From Chryseobacterium soli (GTDB taxonomy: Bacteria > Bacteroidota > Bacteroidia > Flavobacteriales > Weeksellaceae), in NCBI RefSeq assembly GCF_000737705.1, contig NZ_JPRH01000012.1, positions 1-64,000 on the forward strand: DNA of 64,000 bases, given 5' to 3'. The translations under genes and the position numbers were made by a program. A model generated the notes under the pieces. That model was not told the origin of the DNA, did no database searches, and saw nothing but the letters and a program-made list of their open reading frames with translations. This document shows positions 26,692 to 35,930 of the stretch, in pieces. The stretch's first letter is position 1; each line of letters opens with the position of its first letter.

Positions 26692-27288
26692 ATGGGCCTA
26701 CATGAACGTCGCCAAAGAGAGAAGGAATCCATCCGTGCAAATATTTTGCAGGCTGCCTTTACATTGGCTAAAACAGAGGGCTGGGCATCACTTTCCATTC
26801 GTAAAATAGCGGATGCTATTGAGTACAGTGCACCGGTTGTTTATGATTATTTTGAAAATAAAGAAGCCATTTTATATGAAATTTCATTAAACGGTTTCCA
26901 TTGTCTGCATATAGAGCTGCTAAAAGCTCAGAAAAAACATGACAATCCCGAGGATCAATTGATCGCAATTGTAGATACCTACTGGAACTTCGCTTTTAAA
27001 AATAAAGAATATTATCAGCTGATGTTTGGTCTTGGAATGCAGTGCAGCGGTAAAGGAATGATGAAAGAAGAATTTTCTTCGTTCCAGGATATGATTTATG
27101 ACTGCACACATGAGATTATTAAGAAAAACGGATCGAATCCTGATAATGCATGTCATATGTCTCACGCGTTATTTTCAGCAGTACACGGCCTTATTTCAAT
27201 TATGATGATGCGTAATACAGATATTCCGGCAACGATGAACAAAACTACCCTTGATGAAACAGTAGCAGCTTTTGTTAAGTCTTTGTAA
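26692..27288 (+). CDS. TetR/AcrR-family repressor of the efflux pump
   Basis: 198 residues. The N-terminal HTH is ILQAAFTLAKTEGWASLSIRKIADAI followed by VVYDYFENKEAILYEI, the canonical TetR DNA-binding module (quoted in pieces). The ligand domain (60-198) shows TetR_C-like helices. It lies directly upstream of an RND efflux operon and shares one operator sequence with it, so it is very likely the pump's repressor, released by a toxic ligand. Confidence 0.93.
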   Translation: MGLHERRQREKESIRANILQAAFTLAKTEGWASLSIRKIADAIEYSAPVVYDYFENKEAILYEISLNGFHCLHIELLKAQKKHDNPEDQLIAIVDTYWNFAFKNKEYYQLMFGLGMQCSGKGMMKEEFSSFQDMIYDCTHEIIKKNGSNPDNACHMSHALFSAVHGLISIMMMRNTDIPATMNKTTLDETVAAFVKSL

Positions 27289-27308
27289 ATTTTTTTTGAA
27301 TCAAAAAT

Positions 27309-27330
27309 TAACGCTGTTAGGAAAAATAAC
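27309..27330. promoter_or_regulatory. TetR operator copy 2
   Basis: TTAACGCTGTTAG (from 27308) followed by GAAAAATAAC; same motif as at 26667, with one palindrome mismatch. A T-run precedes it. Confidence 0.75.
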
Positions 27331-27378
27331 ATGGAATAATTTAACATTATCCAATTATAAATTAAAATAAACTTTAAA

Positions 27379-27432
27379 ATGAAAACTAATTTCATATCAC
27401 TATTATATGCCATTTTTTTCCCTTATCATTAA
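27379..27432 (+). other. 17-codon leader-like ORF in the pump promoter region
   Basis: ATG AAA ACT ... CAT TAA encodes MKTNFISLLYAIFFPYH, a signal-peptide-like start. Its context (ACTTTAAAATGAAAAC) resembles the true start of the adaptor gene (ACTTAAAAATGAAAAT). The stop overlaps operator copy 3. It is likely a relic of a duplicated gene start; expression is unknown. A second mini-ORF (METTI) is at 27501-27518. Confidence 0.4.
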
Positions 27433-27451
27433 CACTGTTAGGAAAAATAAC
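27430..27451. promoter_or_regulatory. TetR operator copy 3
   Basis: TAACACTGTTAG followed by GAAAAATAAC, differing from copy 2 by one base. Confidence 0.75.
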
Positions 27452-27559
27452 ATCACCAATCGTTAAGATACAATCAACATTAAACAAATAAACTGCAATT
27501 ATGGAAACGACAATTTAGCACTCTATTAAGAATTCTGTAATTTTTTTTGAACTAATTAT

Positions 27560-27581
27560 TAACAGTGTTAGAAAAATTAAC
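27560..27581. promoter_or_regulatory. TetR operator copy 4
   Basis: TAACAGTGTTAG followed by AAAAATTAAC, 69 bases before the adaptor ATG. As in copy 2, it is preceded by an AATTTTTTTTGAA block, showing that the whole unit is duplicated. Confidence 0.75.
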
Positions 27582-27649
27582 AGGATTTATTAAAAACAAC
27601 ATTACAATACTTTAATTTCAAACTCTTCATTAAAAATTTAAACTTAAAA

Positions 27650-28810
27650 ATGAAAATACCTGGAAAAACGGGGATTATTGTACTTATATCAAGTATCATC
27701 CTTTTACAGAACTGCAGTAAAGCCGCTGAAAACTCAAATCAGGCTCCTTCTGCACCAGCATTGCCGGTTTATACGGTAATTACTTCTCCAGCTACAACAT
27801 ATCAGGAATTCCCGACAGCATTGGAAGGGAAAAACAATGTAGAAATAAGATCTCAGGTAGACGGTTACCTGGACAGAATATATGTAGAAGAAGGATCTTT
27901 TGTAAGAGCGGGACAGCCGTTATTTAAAATAGATTCAAGAGCATACGGAGAACAAATGAATATGGCACAGGCTAATTTACAGGTTGCTGATGCCAACATT
28001 CAGAAAGCTAAAGTGGAAGTAGACCGACTACAGCCACTGGTAGCCGCAAAGGTAGTTTCTGAAGTACAGATGAAAACTGCAAAAGCTAATTATGCAGCAG
28101 CAGTTGCCTCAGCAGCTCAGGCCAAAGCATCGGTAGGAGGTGCCAGAATTAATGTAGGATTCACGACCATTACAGCACCTGTAAGTGGTTATATCGGAAG
28201 AATTCCTTACAAAAAGGGAAGTTTAATCTCCAGAACAGATCCTAACCCTTTGACGTTATTGTCTGATATCAGCGAGATTTATGCTTACTTTTCTTTAAGC
28301 GAACTGGATTTTATTGCTTTTCAAAATAAATATCCCGGAGCTTCCGTAGAAGAAAAGCTGAAAAACATGCCAATGGTAGATTTGGTAATTGCTGATAACA
28401 GTACCTATTCTGAAAAAGGAAGAATGAGCATTGTTGATGGCCAGTTCGATAAAAGTACGGGAGCCATCAGTGTACGTGCCGTATTCCCTAATGCACATGG
28501 TACATTAAGAACAGGAAATACAGGGCGAGTGCGCTTACCTCAGCTCCTGACCAACGTAGTGGTTATTCCACAAGAATCTACTTTTGAGATTCAGGATAAA
28601 ACCTATGTATATATCCTTGGCAAGGACAATAAAGTAACCAGCAAACCTATAACCATCTCTGGAAAAACAGACAGTTATTACTTCATCTCTGAAGGACTTT
28701 CTGCAGGTGATAAGATTGTATACACAGGACTTGGCAGCTTAAAAGACGGCGCTTCAATACAACCGAAACCGATCTCTTCTGACAGCCTGCTGAAAGCAAA
28801 ACCTTTGTAA
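27650..28810 (+). CDS. RND efflux periplasmic adaptor (MFP) lipoprotein
   Basis: 386 residues. Signal peptide with lipobox LQNC (near 22). It has the AcrA/MexA layout: NVEIRSQVDGYLDRIYVEEGSFV (first lipoyl half), a hairpin (AQANLQVADANIQKAKVEVDRL...), INVGFTTITAPVSGYIGRI (second lipoyl half), a beta-barrel, then membrane-proximal FEIQDKTYVYIL and YTGLGSLKDGASI. It joins the inner-membrane pump to the outer-membrane channel. First gene of the efflux operon behind a 361-base promoter region with three operators. Confidence 0.95.
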   Translation: MKIPGKTGIIVLISSIILLQNCSKAAENSNQAPSAPALPVYTVITSPATTYQEFPTALEGKNNVEIRSQVDGYLDRIYVEEGSFVRAGQPLFKIDSRAYGEQMNMAQANLQVADANIQKAKVEVDRLQPLVAAKVVSEVQMKTAKANYAAAVASAAQAKASVGGARINVGFTTITAPVSGYIGRIPYKKGSLISRTDPNPLTLLSDISEIYAYFSLSELDFIAFQNKYPGASVEEKLKNMPMVDLVIADNSTYSEKGRMSIVDGQFDKSTGAISVRAVFPNAHGTLRTGNTGRVRLPQLLTNVVVIPQESTFEIQDKTYVYILGKDNKVTSKPITISGKTDSYYFISEGLSAGDKIVYTGLGSLKDGASIQPKPISSDSLLKAKPL

Positions 28811-28852
28811 ACATCTTTACTAATACAGAAGACTTAAATAAATAAACTTCTT

Positions 28853-31800
28853 ATGTTAAAACAATTTATAGAAAGACCGGTACTCTCTACGGTCATCTCC
28901 ATAATACTCTTATTATTGGGAGCACTGTCTCTCTTTAATTTACCCATTGCCCTCTTTCCGGATATCGCTCCACCGAGTGTTCAGGTAACCGCCTTTTATC
29001 CGGGAGCGAATGCTGAGGTAGTGGCGCGTTCTGTGGCAACTCCGATTGAGGAAGCCGTGAATGGAGTGGAAAACATGACCTACATGACTTCCAACTCCAG
29101 TAATGACGGAACGATGACACTGAGTGTATTTTTCAAGCAGGGATCTGATCCCGATAATGCTGCGGTAAACGTACAAAACAGGGTATCAAAAGCAATGAGC
29201 CAGCTTCCTCAGGAGGTTGTTCAGGCCGGAATATCCACTCAGAAGGTACAGAACAGTATGATCATGTTCATGGGATTATCGAGTGATGATCCAAAACAAT
29301 ATGATGAGCTTTTCCTTCAGAATTACCTTAAAATTAACGTAATTCCTCAGATTCAGCGTATTCCGGGAGTTGCTCAGGCTCAGGTGTTCGGGACAAGGGA
29401 TTACTCCATGAGAATCTGGCTGAAACCGGATAGATTAGCAGCCAACAATCTTTCTCCACAGGAAGTGCTTGCAGCGATTAAGGATCACAATCTTGAAGCT
29501 GCTCCAGGACGTCTTGGACAAGGGAGTAAAGAAACGTATGAATACATTCTTAAATACAAAGGAAAGCTGAATAAAGGCGAAGATTACGAAAGTATTGCGA
29601 TTAAAGCCAACAGTGACGGTTCATTCCTGAGATTAAAAGATGTAGCAAGAGTTGAATTTGGTTCTTATACGTATACTGCAACGAACAGAGTAGACGGAAA
29701 ACCGGTTGCCGGATTTGCGATCCTTCAAACTGCAGGTTCAAACGCGAACGAAATCTTAACGGAAATTGAGAAACAGGTTGATCAGCTTAAAACCACACTT
29801 CCAAAAGGAGTGGAACCGATCATCATGTACAATTCCAAAGACTTTTTGGATGCTTCTATCCATCAAGTAGTGGAAACACTTGTCATCGCATTCGTTCTTG
29901 TATTTATTGTTGTATTTATTTTCCTTCAGGATTTCAGATCTACATTAATTCCGGCTATTGCCGTACCGGTTGCGATTATTGGTACCTTCTTCTTCCTTCA
30001 ATTGTTTGGATTTAGTATCAATATGTTAACCCTGTTTGCATTGGTACTCGCCATTGGTATTGTAGTGGATGATGCAATTGTGGTCGTAGAAGCTGTCCAT
30101 TCGAAGATGGAACAAACCGGAATGCCGGTGGAGCAGGCAACACAGAATTCCATGAGTGAAATTTCCGGGGCTATTATTTCCATTACCCTGGTGATGTGTG
30201 CGGTATTTATTCCGGTAGGATTCATGCAGGGACCTGCAGGAGTTTTCTACAGACAGTTTGCCTTCACTTTAGTGATTGCGATTCTGATCTCTGCAGTCAA
30301 TGCGTTAACGTTGAGCCCAGCTTTATGTGCAATGTTCTTAAATGATCCTCAGGGAGAGTATGGTGAACACGGTCATAAAAAAGGTTTTGGAGCAAGATTC
30401 TTCAATGCCTTCAATGTGAGTTTCAACAATATGACTAAAAAATATATTTACAGTCTTAAATTTTTAATTAAAAATAAATGGGTTGCCGTAGGAGGTTTAG
30501 TCCTTATTACCGCAGCAAGTATTTTCTTAATTAAAAAAGCTCCTTCAGGATTTATTCCTACGGAAGATCAGGGATTTGTATTATATGCGGTAAATACTCC
30601 TCCGGGAAGTTCACTGGAAAGAACCCACAGAGCTACTGCCCAGATTGATAAAATCATCAATGGAGAAAAGGCAACCAATCACCTTTGGGTAGCAGATGGA
30701 ATGAACTTTATCAGTAACGCCAACGCCTCTCCTTATTCTGCAGGTTTTATCAAACTTAAAGATTATGATAAACGTGGCGATATGAAAGATCCTAACGAAA
30801 TCGCCGCAACATTAACAGGAAAAGTGAGCCAGGTAAAAGATGCCAATGCATTCTTCTTCAACTTCCCTACTATTCAGGGATTCGGGAACGTTTCCGGTTT
30901 TGAATTTATGCTTCAGGATAAAACCAACGGTTCTTTTGAACAGTTAGGAACCACCACACAGGCATTCATCGGGGAATTGATGAAACGTCCGGAAATTGCG
31001 TTTGCATTTACCACTTATGCAGCCGGAAACCCACAATACACTATTGATGTAGATACGGATAAAGCAAATCAGCTGGGGGTTTCTGTAACGGAACTGATGC
31101 AGACGATGCAGATTTATTACGGAAGTAGTTTCGTGTCGGATTTCAACAGATTTGGTAAATACTACAGAGTAATGGCACAGGCAGACGTTGCTTACCGTAC
31201 GGATATTAATTCTCTGGAAGGAATTTATGTGAAAAATAAATCCGGGGAAATGGTTCCTGCTAAAACACTGGTGACTTTAAAGAGAAGCTTCGGACCTGAA
31301 ACGGTAACAAGAAACAACCTCTTCAATGCAGTAACCATCAATGGAACTCCTAAACCGGGTTACAGTACCGGAGATGCCATTAAAGCGGTAGAAGAAGTAG
31401 CCAAACAATCGCTTCCAAGAGGCTATGGCTATGAATGGACCGGGATTACCCGTGAAGAAATCAAAACAGGCGGACAGACTATATTCGTCTTTATGTTGAG
31501 TATCCTATTTGTGTATTTCCTGTTAGCAGCACAATATGAGAGCTATATCCTTCCGTTTGCGATTATCCTTACCATTCCTACAGGGATTTTTGGAGTATTT
31601 GCTTTCACAGGTTTAGCCGGAATTGATAATAACATTTATGTTCAGGTAGGATTGATCATGCTTGTAGGGCTTTTGGCAAAAAATGCGATTCTGATTGTAG
31701 AATTTGCTGTTCAGAGAAGAAAAGCAGGGAAAACACTGATTGAATCGGCACTTCAGGCTTCAAGACTGCGTCTAAGACCTATCTTAATGACCTCTTTCGC

Positions 31801-32035
31801 ATTTATTGTAGGGATGCTTCCGCTGATATGGACTCAGGGAGCTTCTGCACAAGGTAATCATTCCATTGGGTACAGTACCGTAGGAGGAATGCTTACAGGA
31901 GTAGTGTTCGGAGTGTTCATCATTCCGGTGATGTATGTGATCTTCCAGTACCTGCATGAAAAAATGCCAAGCAGAAAAAATAAAAGATTGCTAAAACAAA
32001 AACAACAGGAAGAACTTTTAGCATCTTCTCATTAA
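28853..32035 (+). CDS. RND multidrug efflux permease (HAE1/AcrB family)
   Basis: 1060 residues, the family's normal length. It starts with FIERPVLSTVISIILLLLGA, has 12 membrane segments, and carries the proton-relay Asp pair in IGIVVDDAIVVVEAVHSKM (TM4). Porter-domain blocks include PGANAEVVARSVATPIEEAVNG (in part) and SSNDGTMTLSVFFKQGSDPD. The C-terminal TM region has LVGLLAKNAILIVEFA and GYSTVGGMLTGV. Drug:proton antiporter drawing hydrophobic compounds from the periplasm. It follows the adaptor gene by 42 bases. Confidence 0.97.
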   Translation: MLKQFIERPVLSTVISIILLLLGALSLFNLPIALFPDIAPPSVQVTAFYPGANAEVVARSVATPIEEAVNGVENMTYMTSNSSNDGTMTLSVFFKQGSDPDNAAVNVQNRVSKAMSQLPQEVVQAGISTQKVQNSMIMFMGLSSDDPKQYDELFLQNYLKINVIPQIQRIPGVAQAQVFGTRDYSMRIWLKPDRLAANNLSPQEVLAAIKDHNLEAAPGRLGQGSKETYEYILKYKGKLNKGEDYESIAIKANSDGSFLRLKDVARVEFGSYTYTATNRVDGKPVAGFAILQTAGSNANEILTEIEKQVDQLKTTLPKGVEPIIMYNSKDFLDASIHQVVETLVIAFVLVFIVVFIFLQDFRSTLIPAIAVPVAIIGTFFFLQLFGFSINMLTLFALVLAIGIVVDDAIVVVEAVHSKMEQTGMPVEQATQNSMSEISGAIISITLVMCAVFIPVGFMQGPAGVFYRQFAFTLVIAILISAVNALTLSPALCAMFLNDPQGEYGEHGHKKGFGARFFNAFNVSFNNMTKKYIYSLKFLIKNKWVAVGGLVLITAASIFLIKKAPSGFIPTEDQGFVLYAVNTPPGSSLERTHRATAQIDKIINGEKATNHLWVADGMNFISNANASPYSAGFIKLKDYDKRGDMKDPNEIAATLTGKVSQVKDANAFFFNFPTIQGFGNVSGFEFMLQDKTNGSFEQLGTTTQAFIGELMKRPEIAFAFTTYAAGNPQYTIDVDTDKANQLGVSVTELMQTMQIYYGSSFVSDFNRFGKYYRVMAQADVAYRTDINSLEGIYVKNKSGEMVPAKTLVTLKRSFGPETVTRNNLFNAVTINGTPKPGYSTGDAIKAVEEVAKQSLPRGYGYEWTGITREEIKTGGQTIFVFMLSILFVYFLLAAQYESYILPFAIILTIPTGIFGVFAFTGLAGIDNNIYVQVGLIMLVGLLAKNAILIVEFAVQRRKAGKTLIESALQASRLRLRPILMTSFAFIVGMLPLIWTQGASAQGNHSIGYSTVGGMLTGVVFGVFIIPVMYVIFQYLHEKMPSRKNKRLLKQKQQEELLASSH

Positions 32036-32046
32036 TAAAAATGATT

Positions 32047-32231
32047 TACAAAACTTTGAGAATATTTTTAAACCACAAACCTTTCATAAATAGCTACAGT
32101 CATCTGTGAAAATCTGTGAAATCAGTGGTCAATAAAAAATAGAGCAGCAACTATTCAAACTGCGATTATAAAAGCAAAGCATATCTCCTACTAAAGACTA
32201 CTTTGTATAAAAGATCTCTCAAAGTTTTGTA
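32047..32231. repeat. 15-bp inverted repeat enclosing 155 bp inside the efflux operon
   Basis: TACAAAACTTTGAGA (32047-32061) is exactly repeated in reverse complement at 32217-32231. The inside contains a direct repeat of TCTGTGAAA(AT) with CAGTGGTC, the kind of short filler seen between Bacteroidetes genes. It separates the permease from the outer-membrane gene and has no terminator-like T run. Confidence 0.8.
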
Positions 32232-32257
32232 TTCAATTAAAAGTTTATATAAAAACT

Positions 32258-33670
32258 ATGAAAAGAATTAAGAATATTTTTCTAACCATTATATTAGCTG
32301 TCATTGCGGTTTCTTGTGTAACAAAAGTTGCATACAAGGAACCGGACTTACAGCTTCCTGAGGAATTCCGGTTTACAGCTACTGCTGATACGGCAAGTAT
32401 TGCCAATCTGGAATGGAAACAGTTTTTCAGTGATCCTATTCTTCAAAACCTGATAGAAAAAGGAATTACCCATAATTACGATCTTCAGATTGCATTAAAG
32501 CAAGTGGCTTCTTCACAGGAAAAACTGAAACAAGCGAAATATCTTCAATATCCCGATGTTGGTTTCGGAGTTTCAGCACAGATTTCCAAGCCTTCCAAAA
32601 ACAGCATGAACGGGCAGAGTCTTAATTTATTTTTAGGAAAAGACTATGTTGAAGATTATAATGCAGCATTCAATTTATCTTGGGAAGCTGATATCTGGGG
32701 TAAAATTAAAAATCAACAGGAGGTTTCAAGAATGCAGTACCTGCAAACATATGAAGCCACTAAAGCGATCCAGACACAAGTGGTCGCAGCAATTGCCCAA
32801 GGATATTATAACCTGCTGATGCTTGACAAACAAATGGATATTGCAAAATCCAATTTGGAATTAAGCAGCAATACGTTGTCTATTACCCAGAAAATGTGGG
32901 AAAGCGGAGATACAACTTCTCTCGGTGTACAGCAGGCAACAGCACAGAAGCAGTCTACAGAACTGTTGATTACTCAGCTGGAACAGAATATTGCCATTCA
33001 GGAAAATGCATTGAGCATCCTTGTCGGTGAAAATCCAAATACCATCAACAGAACAATCGAAATGTCTGATACCTCTTTGCCACAAAGTATTTCAGCAGGA
33101 CTTCCTGCAGCAATGGTGAGCCGTCGTCCGGATGTTCGTCAGCAGGAATTGTTTCTGTTAGAATCCAACTCGATGGTAGGGATTGCTCAGGCTAATATGT
33201 ATCCTGCGTTGAAAATTACCGCTACCGGAGGAGTAAATTCTTTCAAAATAGACAACTGGTTTCAGATTCCGGCATCTTTATTCGGATCGGTATTGGGAGG
33301 ACTTACCCAGCCTATTTTTCAAAAGAGACAGTTGAAAACAGATTTGGCAGTGGCTAAACTTCAGAGAGAGAAAAATGTACTGGCGTTCCGTCAGTCTGTT
33401 TTAAATGCTGTGGGAGAAGTTTCTGATGCGTTGGTTTCTAATGAAAGTTTAAAAGTCCAGGAACAGAAAGCTACAGAGCAGGTTCAAACGTTGAAAGACG
33501 GTATAAAAAGTGCCCAAATGCTTTATAAAGGCGGCATGGCAAATTATTTAGAAGTAATTACCGCTCAGGGAAATTCTTTACAGGCAGAACTTAATCTTGC
33601 ATCCGTAAAAAGACAGAGATTAAGCAGCATTGTAGATTTATACCGGGCGTTAGGTGGCGGTTGGAAGTAG
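32258..33670 (+). CDS. TolC/NodT-family outer-membrane efflux lipoprotein
   Basis: 470 residues. Lipobox AVSC near residue 20. The first domain has LEWKQFFSDPILQNLIEKGI and YDLQIALKQV; repeated in the second half are SRRPDVRQQELFLLESNSMVGIAQANMYPALKI (in part) and the LTQPIFQ turn. It should trimerise to form the outer channel of the preceding RND pump. It lies 222 bases after the permease gene, beyond an inverted repeat, but reads the same way. Confidence 0.95.
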   Translation: MKRIKNIFLTIILAVIAVSCVTKVAYKEPDLQLPEEFRFTATADTASIANLEWKQFFSDPILQNLIEKGITHNYDLQIALKQVASSQEKLKQAKYLQYPDVGFGVSAQISKPSKNSMNGQSLNLFLGKDYVEDYNAAFNLSWEADIWGKIKNQQEVSRMQYLQTYEATKAIQTQVVAAIAQGYYNLLMLDKQMDIAKSNLELSSNTLSITQKMWESGDTTSLGVQQATAQKQSTELLITQLEQNIAIQENALSILVGENPNTINRTIEMSDTSLPQSISAGLPAAMVSRRPDVRQQELFLLESNSMVGIAQANMYPALKITATGGVNSFKIDNWFQIPASLFGSVLGGLTQPIFQKRQLKTDLAVAKLQREKNVLAFRQSVLNAVGEVSDALVSNESLKVQEQKATEQVQTLKDGIKSAQMLYKGGMANYLEVITAQGNSLQAELNLASVKRQRLSSIVDLYRALGGGWK

Positions 33671-33694
33671 TAAATTAAATTATATTGTTAATGG

Positions 33695-33722
33695 AATGCG
33701 GTCTTTCGGGATCGCATTTTTT
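33695..33722 (+). terminator. Intrinsic terminator of the efflux operon
   Basis: AATGCGGTC pairs with GATCGCATT (one G-T pair), loop TTTCGG, followed by a T run. Confidence 0.75.
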
Positions 33723-33763
33723 GTTTTAATTGAAAGAAAGATTTATTTCCACTTATACTGTTA

Positions 33764-33842
33764 CTGTCATTCAGAACGAAACAAAGTGAAGTGAAGAATC
33801 TATTTCTAGCGTGCAAAAGATTCTTCCTTCGTCAGAATGACA
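33764..33842. repeat. MITE-like imperfect palindrome
   Basis: The left end TGTCATTC pairs with GAATGACA at the right end, and internal GAAGAATCT (33793) pairs with AGATTCTTC (33818). The whole 79 bp can fold as one interrupted hairpin. The words CATTCAGAACGAA and AGATTCTTC resemble interspersed repeats common in Bacteroidetes intergenic DNA. It sits between the efflux operon and miaA. Confidence 0.65.
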
Positions 33843-33955
33843 ATTCTACCATTAAGGACAATGAAGAAAAATAAAATAGATTTTAAGACTTAAGACAAAT
33901 CCAAACTTAATATTCTTAACCTCTTAATAAAAATTTTAATGGTTAAAAATTACAT

Positions 33956-34870
33956 TTATTTTTGAGTTTGTAGAGTAATATATTCAATCAATCTATCAAA
34001 ATCCTCCTGCGAATATCCCAATTTCAAATAATGAATATCATCCGCTTTCCGGTACCAGGTCAATTGGCGTTTTGCATACCGCCGGCTGTTTTTCTTAATT
34101 TCAGAAACGGCAAAATCTAAATCCCACTCTCCGTCGAAATACTTAAATAATTCAGCGTAGCCTACCGTATTTAGAGCCGTCAGACCTTTATATTTTTCAA
34201 GACCTTTGGCTTCCTCCAGCAGGCCTTTTTTCATCATAATATCCACTCTTCGGTTGATCCGGTCATACAGTTCTTCGCGGGTAGCTTCAATCCCAATTCT
34301 GATAACTTTAAAATCTCTGGAATCCTGGGAAACAGCAATCAGTTCAGAATACTTTTTATTCGTCTGCCAGATGACATCAATTGCTCTTAAAAGCCTTCTG
34401 TGGTTATGAAAATCTACGACTTCGTAATAATCAGGGTCCAGTTCTTTCAATAGTTCCTGAAGTTTTTCAATTCCTTCAGTATCCATAATCTGTTGTAATT
34501 TTTCCTGATTTTTAGTATTGGCTTCGGGAAGATCATTCAATCCTTCAATCACTGCTTTTTCATACATCATACTTCCACCGACAAGAATGACGGTTTCATG
34601 ATGTTCAAAAAGCTCATTGAGTTTTTTCAGGGCATCCTCTTCATACTGCCCGATAGAATAATAATCCTGTACCGATAGGTTTCCAATAAAATGATGAGGT
34701 GCCTCGGCAAGTTCCTCTTCTGATGGTGAAGCAGTACCTATTTTCATTTCCTGAAAAAACTGACGCGAGTCACAAGAAATAATTTCAGTCTTGAAATAAT
34801 TAGCAAGATCAATAGCCAGCCTTGTTTTTCCAATTCCGGTGGGTCCTACTACAGAAATCAAATTTTTCAT
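33956..34870 (-). CDS. miaA: tRNA dimethylallyltransferase
   Basis: 304 residues. It prenylates A37 of tRNAs reading UNN codons. P-loop VVGPTGIGKTRLAIDLA (near 7), EIISCDSRQFFQEMKIGTA, HHFIGNLSVQDYYSIGQYEEDA, and the ILVGGSMMYEKAVIEGLND block are diagnostic, along with RRYAKRQLTWYR near the C-terminus. Length is usual for the family. Convergent to the efflux operon and divergent from yicC. Confidence 0.97.
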   Translation of the reverse strand: MKNLISVVGPTGIGKTRLAIDLANYFKTEIISCDSRQFFQEMKIGTASPSEEELAEAPHHFIGNLSVQDYYSIGQYEEDALKKLNELFEHHETVILVGGSMMYEKAVIEGLNDLPEANTKNQEKLQQIMDTEGIEKLQELLKELDPDYYEVVDFHNHRRLLRAIDVIWQTNKKYSELIAVSQDSRDFKVIRIGIEATREELYDRINRRVDIMMKKGLLEEAKGLEKYKGLTALNTVGYAELFKYFDGEWDLDFAVSEIKKNSRRYAKRQLTWYRKADDIHYLKLGYSQEDFDRLIEYITLQTQK

Positions 34871-35002
34871 AGGTAGGCTATTTTATTTGTTTTGTAAGGG
34901 TCATATGGAATCGTAAATCTCCATTATTGTTTGTCTTTTCCAAATCACAACGATTTCACAGTGCTAATTTAAATGTTTATCTTTGTACGACAATAAAAAA
35001 CT

Positions 35003-35860
35003 ATGATTTTATCAATGACCGGCTTTGGTAGAGCCGAAGATGTTTTTGAAGGAAAAAAAATAACCGTAGATGTTAAGTCACTGAACAGCAAAAGCTTTGA
35101 TTTAAACATCAAGATACCGTTGCGATATAAAGAGAAGGAATTTGAAATCAGGAAAATTCTTAACGACAGAATTATCCGTGGAAAAGTAGATTGCTATATC
35201 AATATCGAGAATCTTGAAGAATCCAATGATGTAAAAATCAATAAAAATCTTATTGATTCTTATATGAACGAACTTCGCAACATTGCTTCCGATGCTCCTG
35301 AATTTGAGTATCTTAAAATGGCAGTACGTCTTCCGGATGCGATCACATCAAGACCTGATGAGCTTACAGAAGGAGAATGGGAATCGCTGGCAAAGATCGT
35401 GAGCAACGCTGTAGATAAATTTGAAAACTTCAGAAAAACAGAAGGAAAAATCTTACACGAAGAACTGGAAAAGAATATTCAGAATATCGACAGATATTTA
35501 TCTGAAGTCATTCCTTTTGAAGAAGTGAGAATCAACAGTGTGAAAGAACGTTACCAGAAGTCTCTGAAAGAATTCGAAAACGTAGATGAAACCCGTTTTT
35601 ATCAGGAAATGGCTTATTTTACTGAAAAACTGGATATTTCTGAGGAAAAAGTAAGACTGACACAGCATTTGAAATACTATAAGGAGGTAATGGATAATGA
35701 AGATTTCAACGGAAAAAAATTAGGTTTTATTTCTCAGGAAATCGGAAGAGAGATCAATACATTAGGTTCAAAAGCCAATCATGCTGAAATTCAGAAATTA
35801 GTCGTAATGATGAAAGATGATCTTGAAAAAATTAAAGAACAAACGCTAAACGTATTATAA
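35003..35860 (+). CDS. yicC: YicC family endoribonuclease
   Basis: 285 residues. The N-terminus MILSMTGFGRAE, then VDVKSLNSKSFDLNIKIP, and the C-terminal DUF1732 block LGFISQEIGREINTLGSKAN (in part) define the family. Recent work on other bacteria shows YicC-type proteins are RNases. It precedes gmk by 70 bases, an order conserved in many bacteria. Confidence 0.95.
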   Translation: MILSMTGFGRAEDVFEGKKITVDVKSLNSKSFDLNIKIPLRYKEKEFEIRKILNDRIIRGKVDCYINIENLEESNDVKINKNLIDSYMNELRNIASDAPEFEYLKMAVRLPDAITSRPDELTEGEWESLAKIVSNAVDKFENFRKTEGKILHEELEKNIQNIDRYLSEVIPFEEVRINSVKERYQKSLKEFENVDETRFYQEMAYFTEKLDISEEKVRLTQHLKYYKEVMDNEDFNGKKLGFISQEIGREINTLGSKANHAEIQKLVVMMKDDLEKIKEQTLNVL

Positions 35861-35930
35861 AAGTTGATGGTTAATAGTTGTCTGTTGATACATAAAAACC
35901 GGCAACTATCAACTGTCAGCCAGCAGCTAT

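Noticed and set aside
27162-27413. Minus-strand ORF across the tetR end and pump promoter
   Set aside because: It spans operator copy 2 and the T runs; its hydrophobic translation is explained by A/T-rich DNA.
33764-33842. Insertion sequence
   Set aside because: No transposase frame; only a short palindrome.
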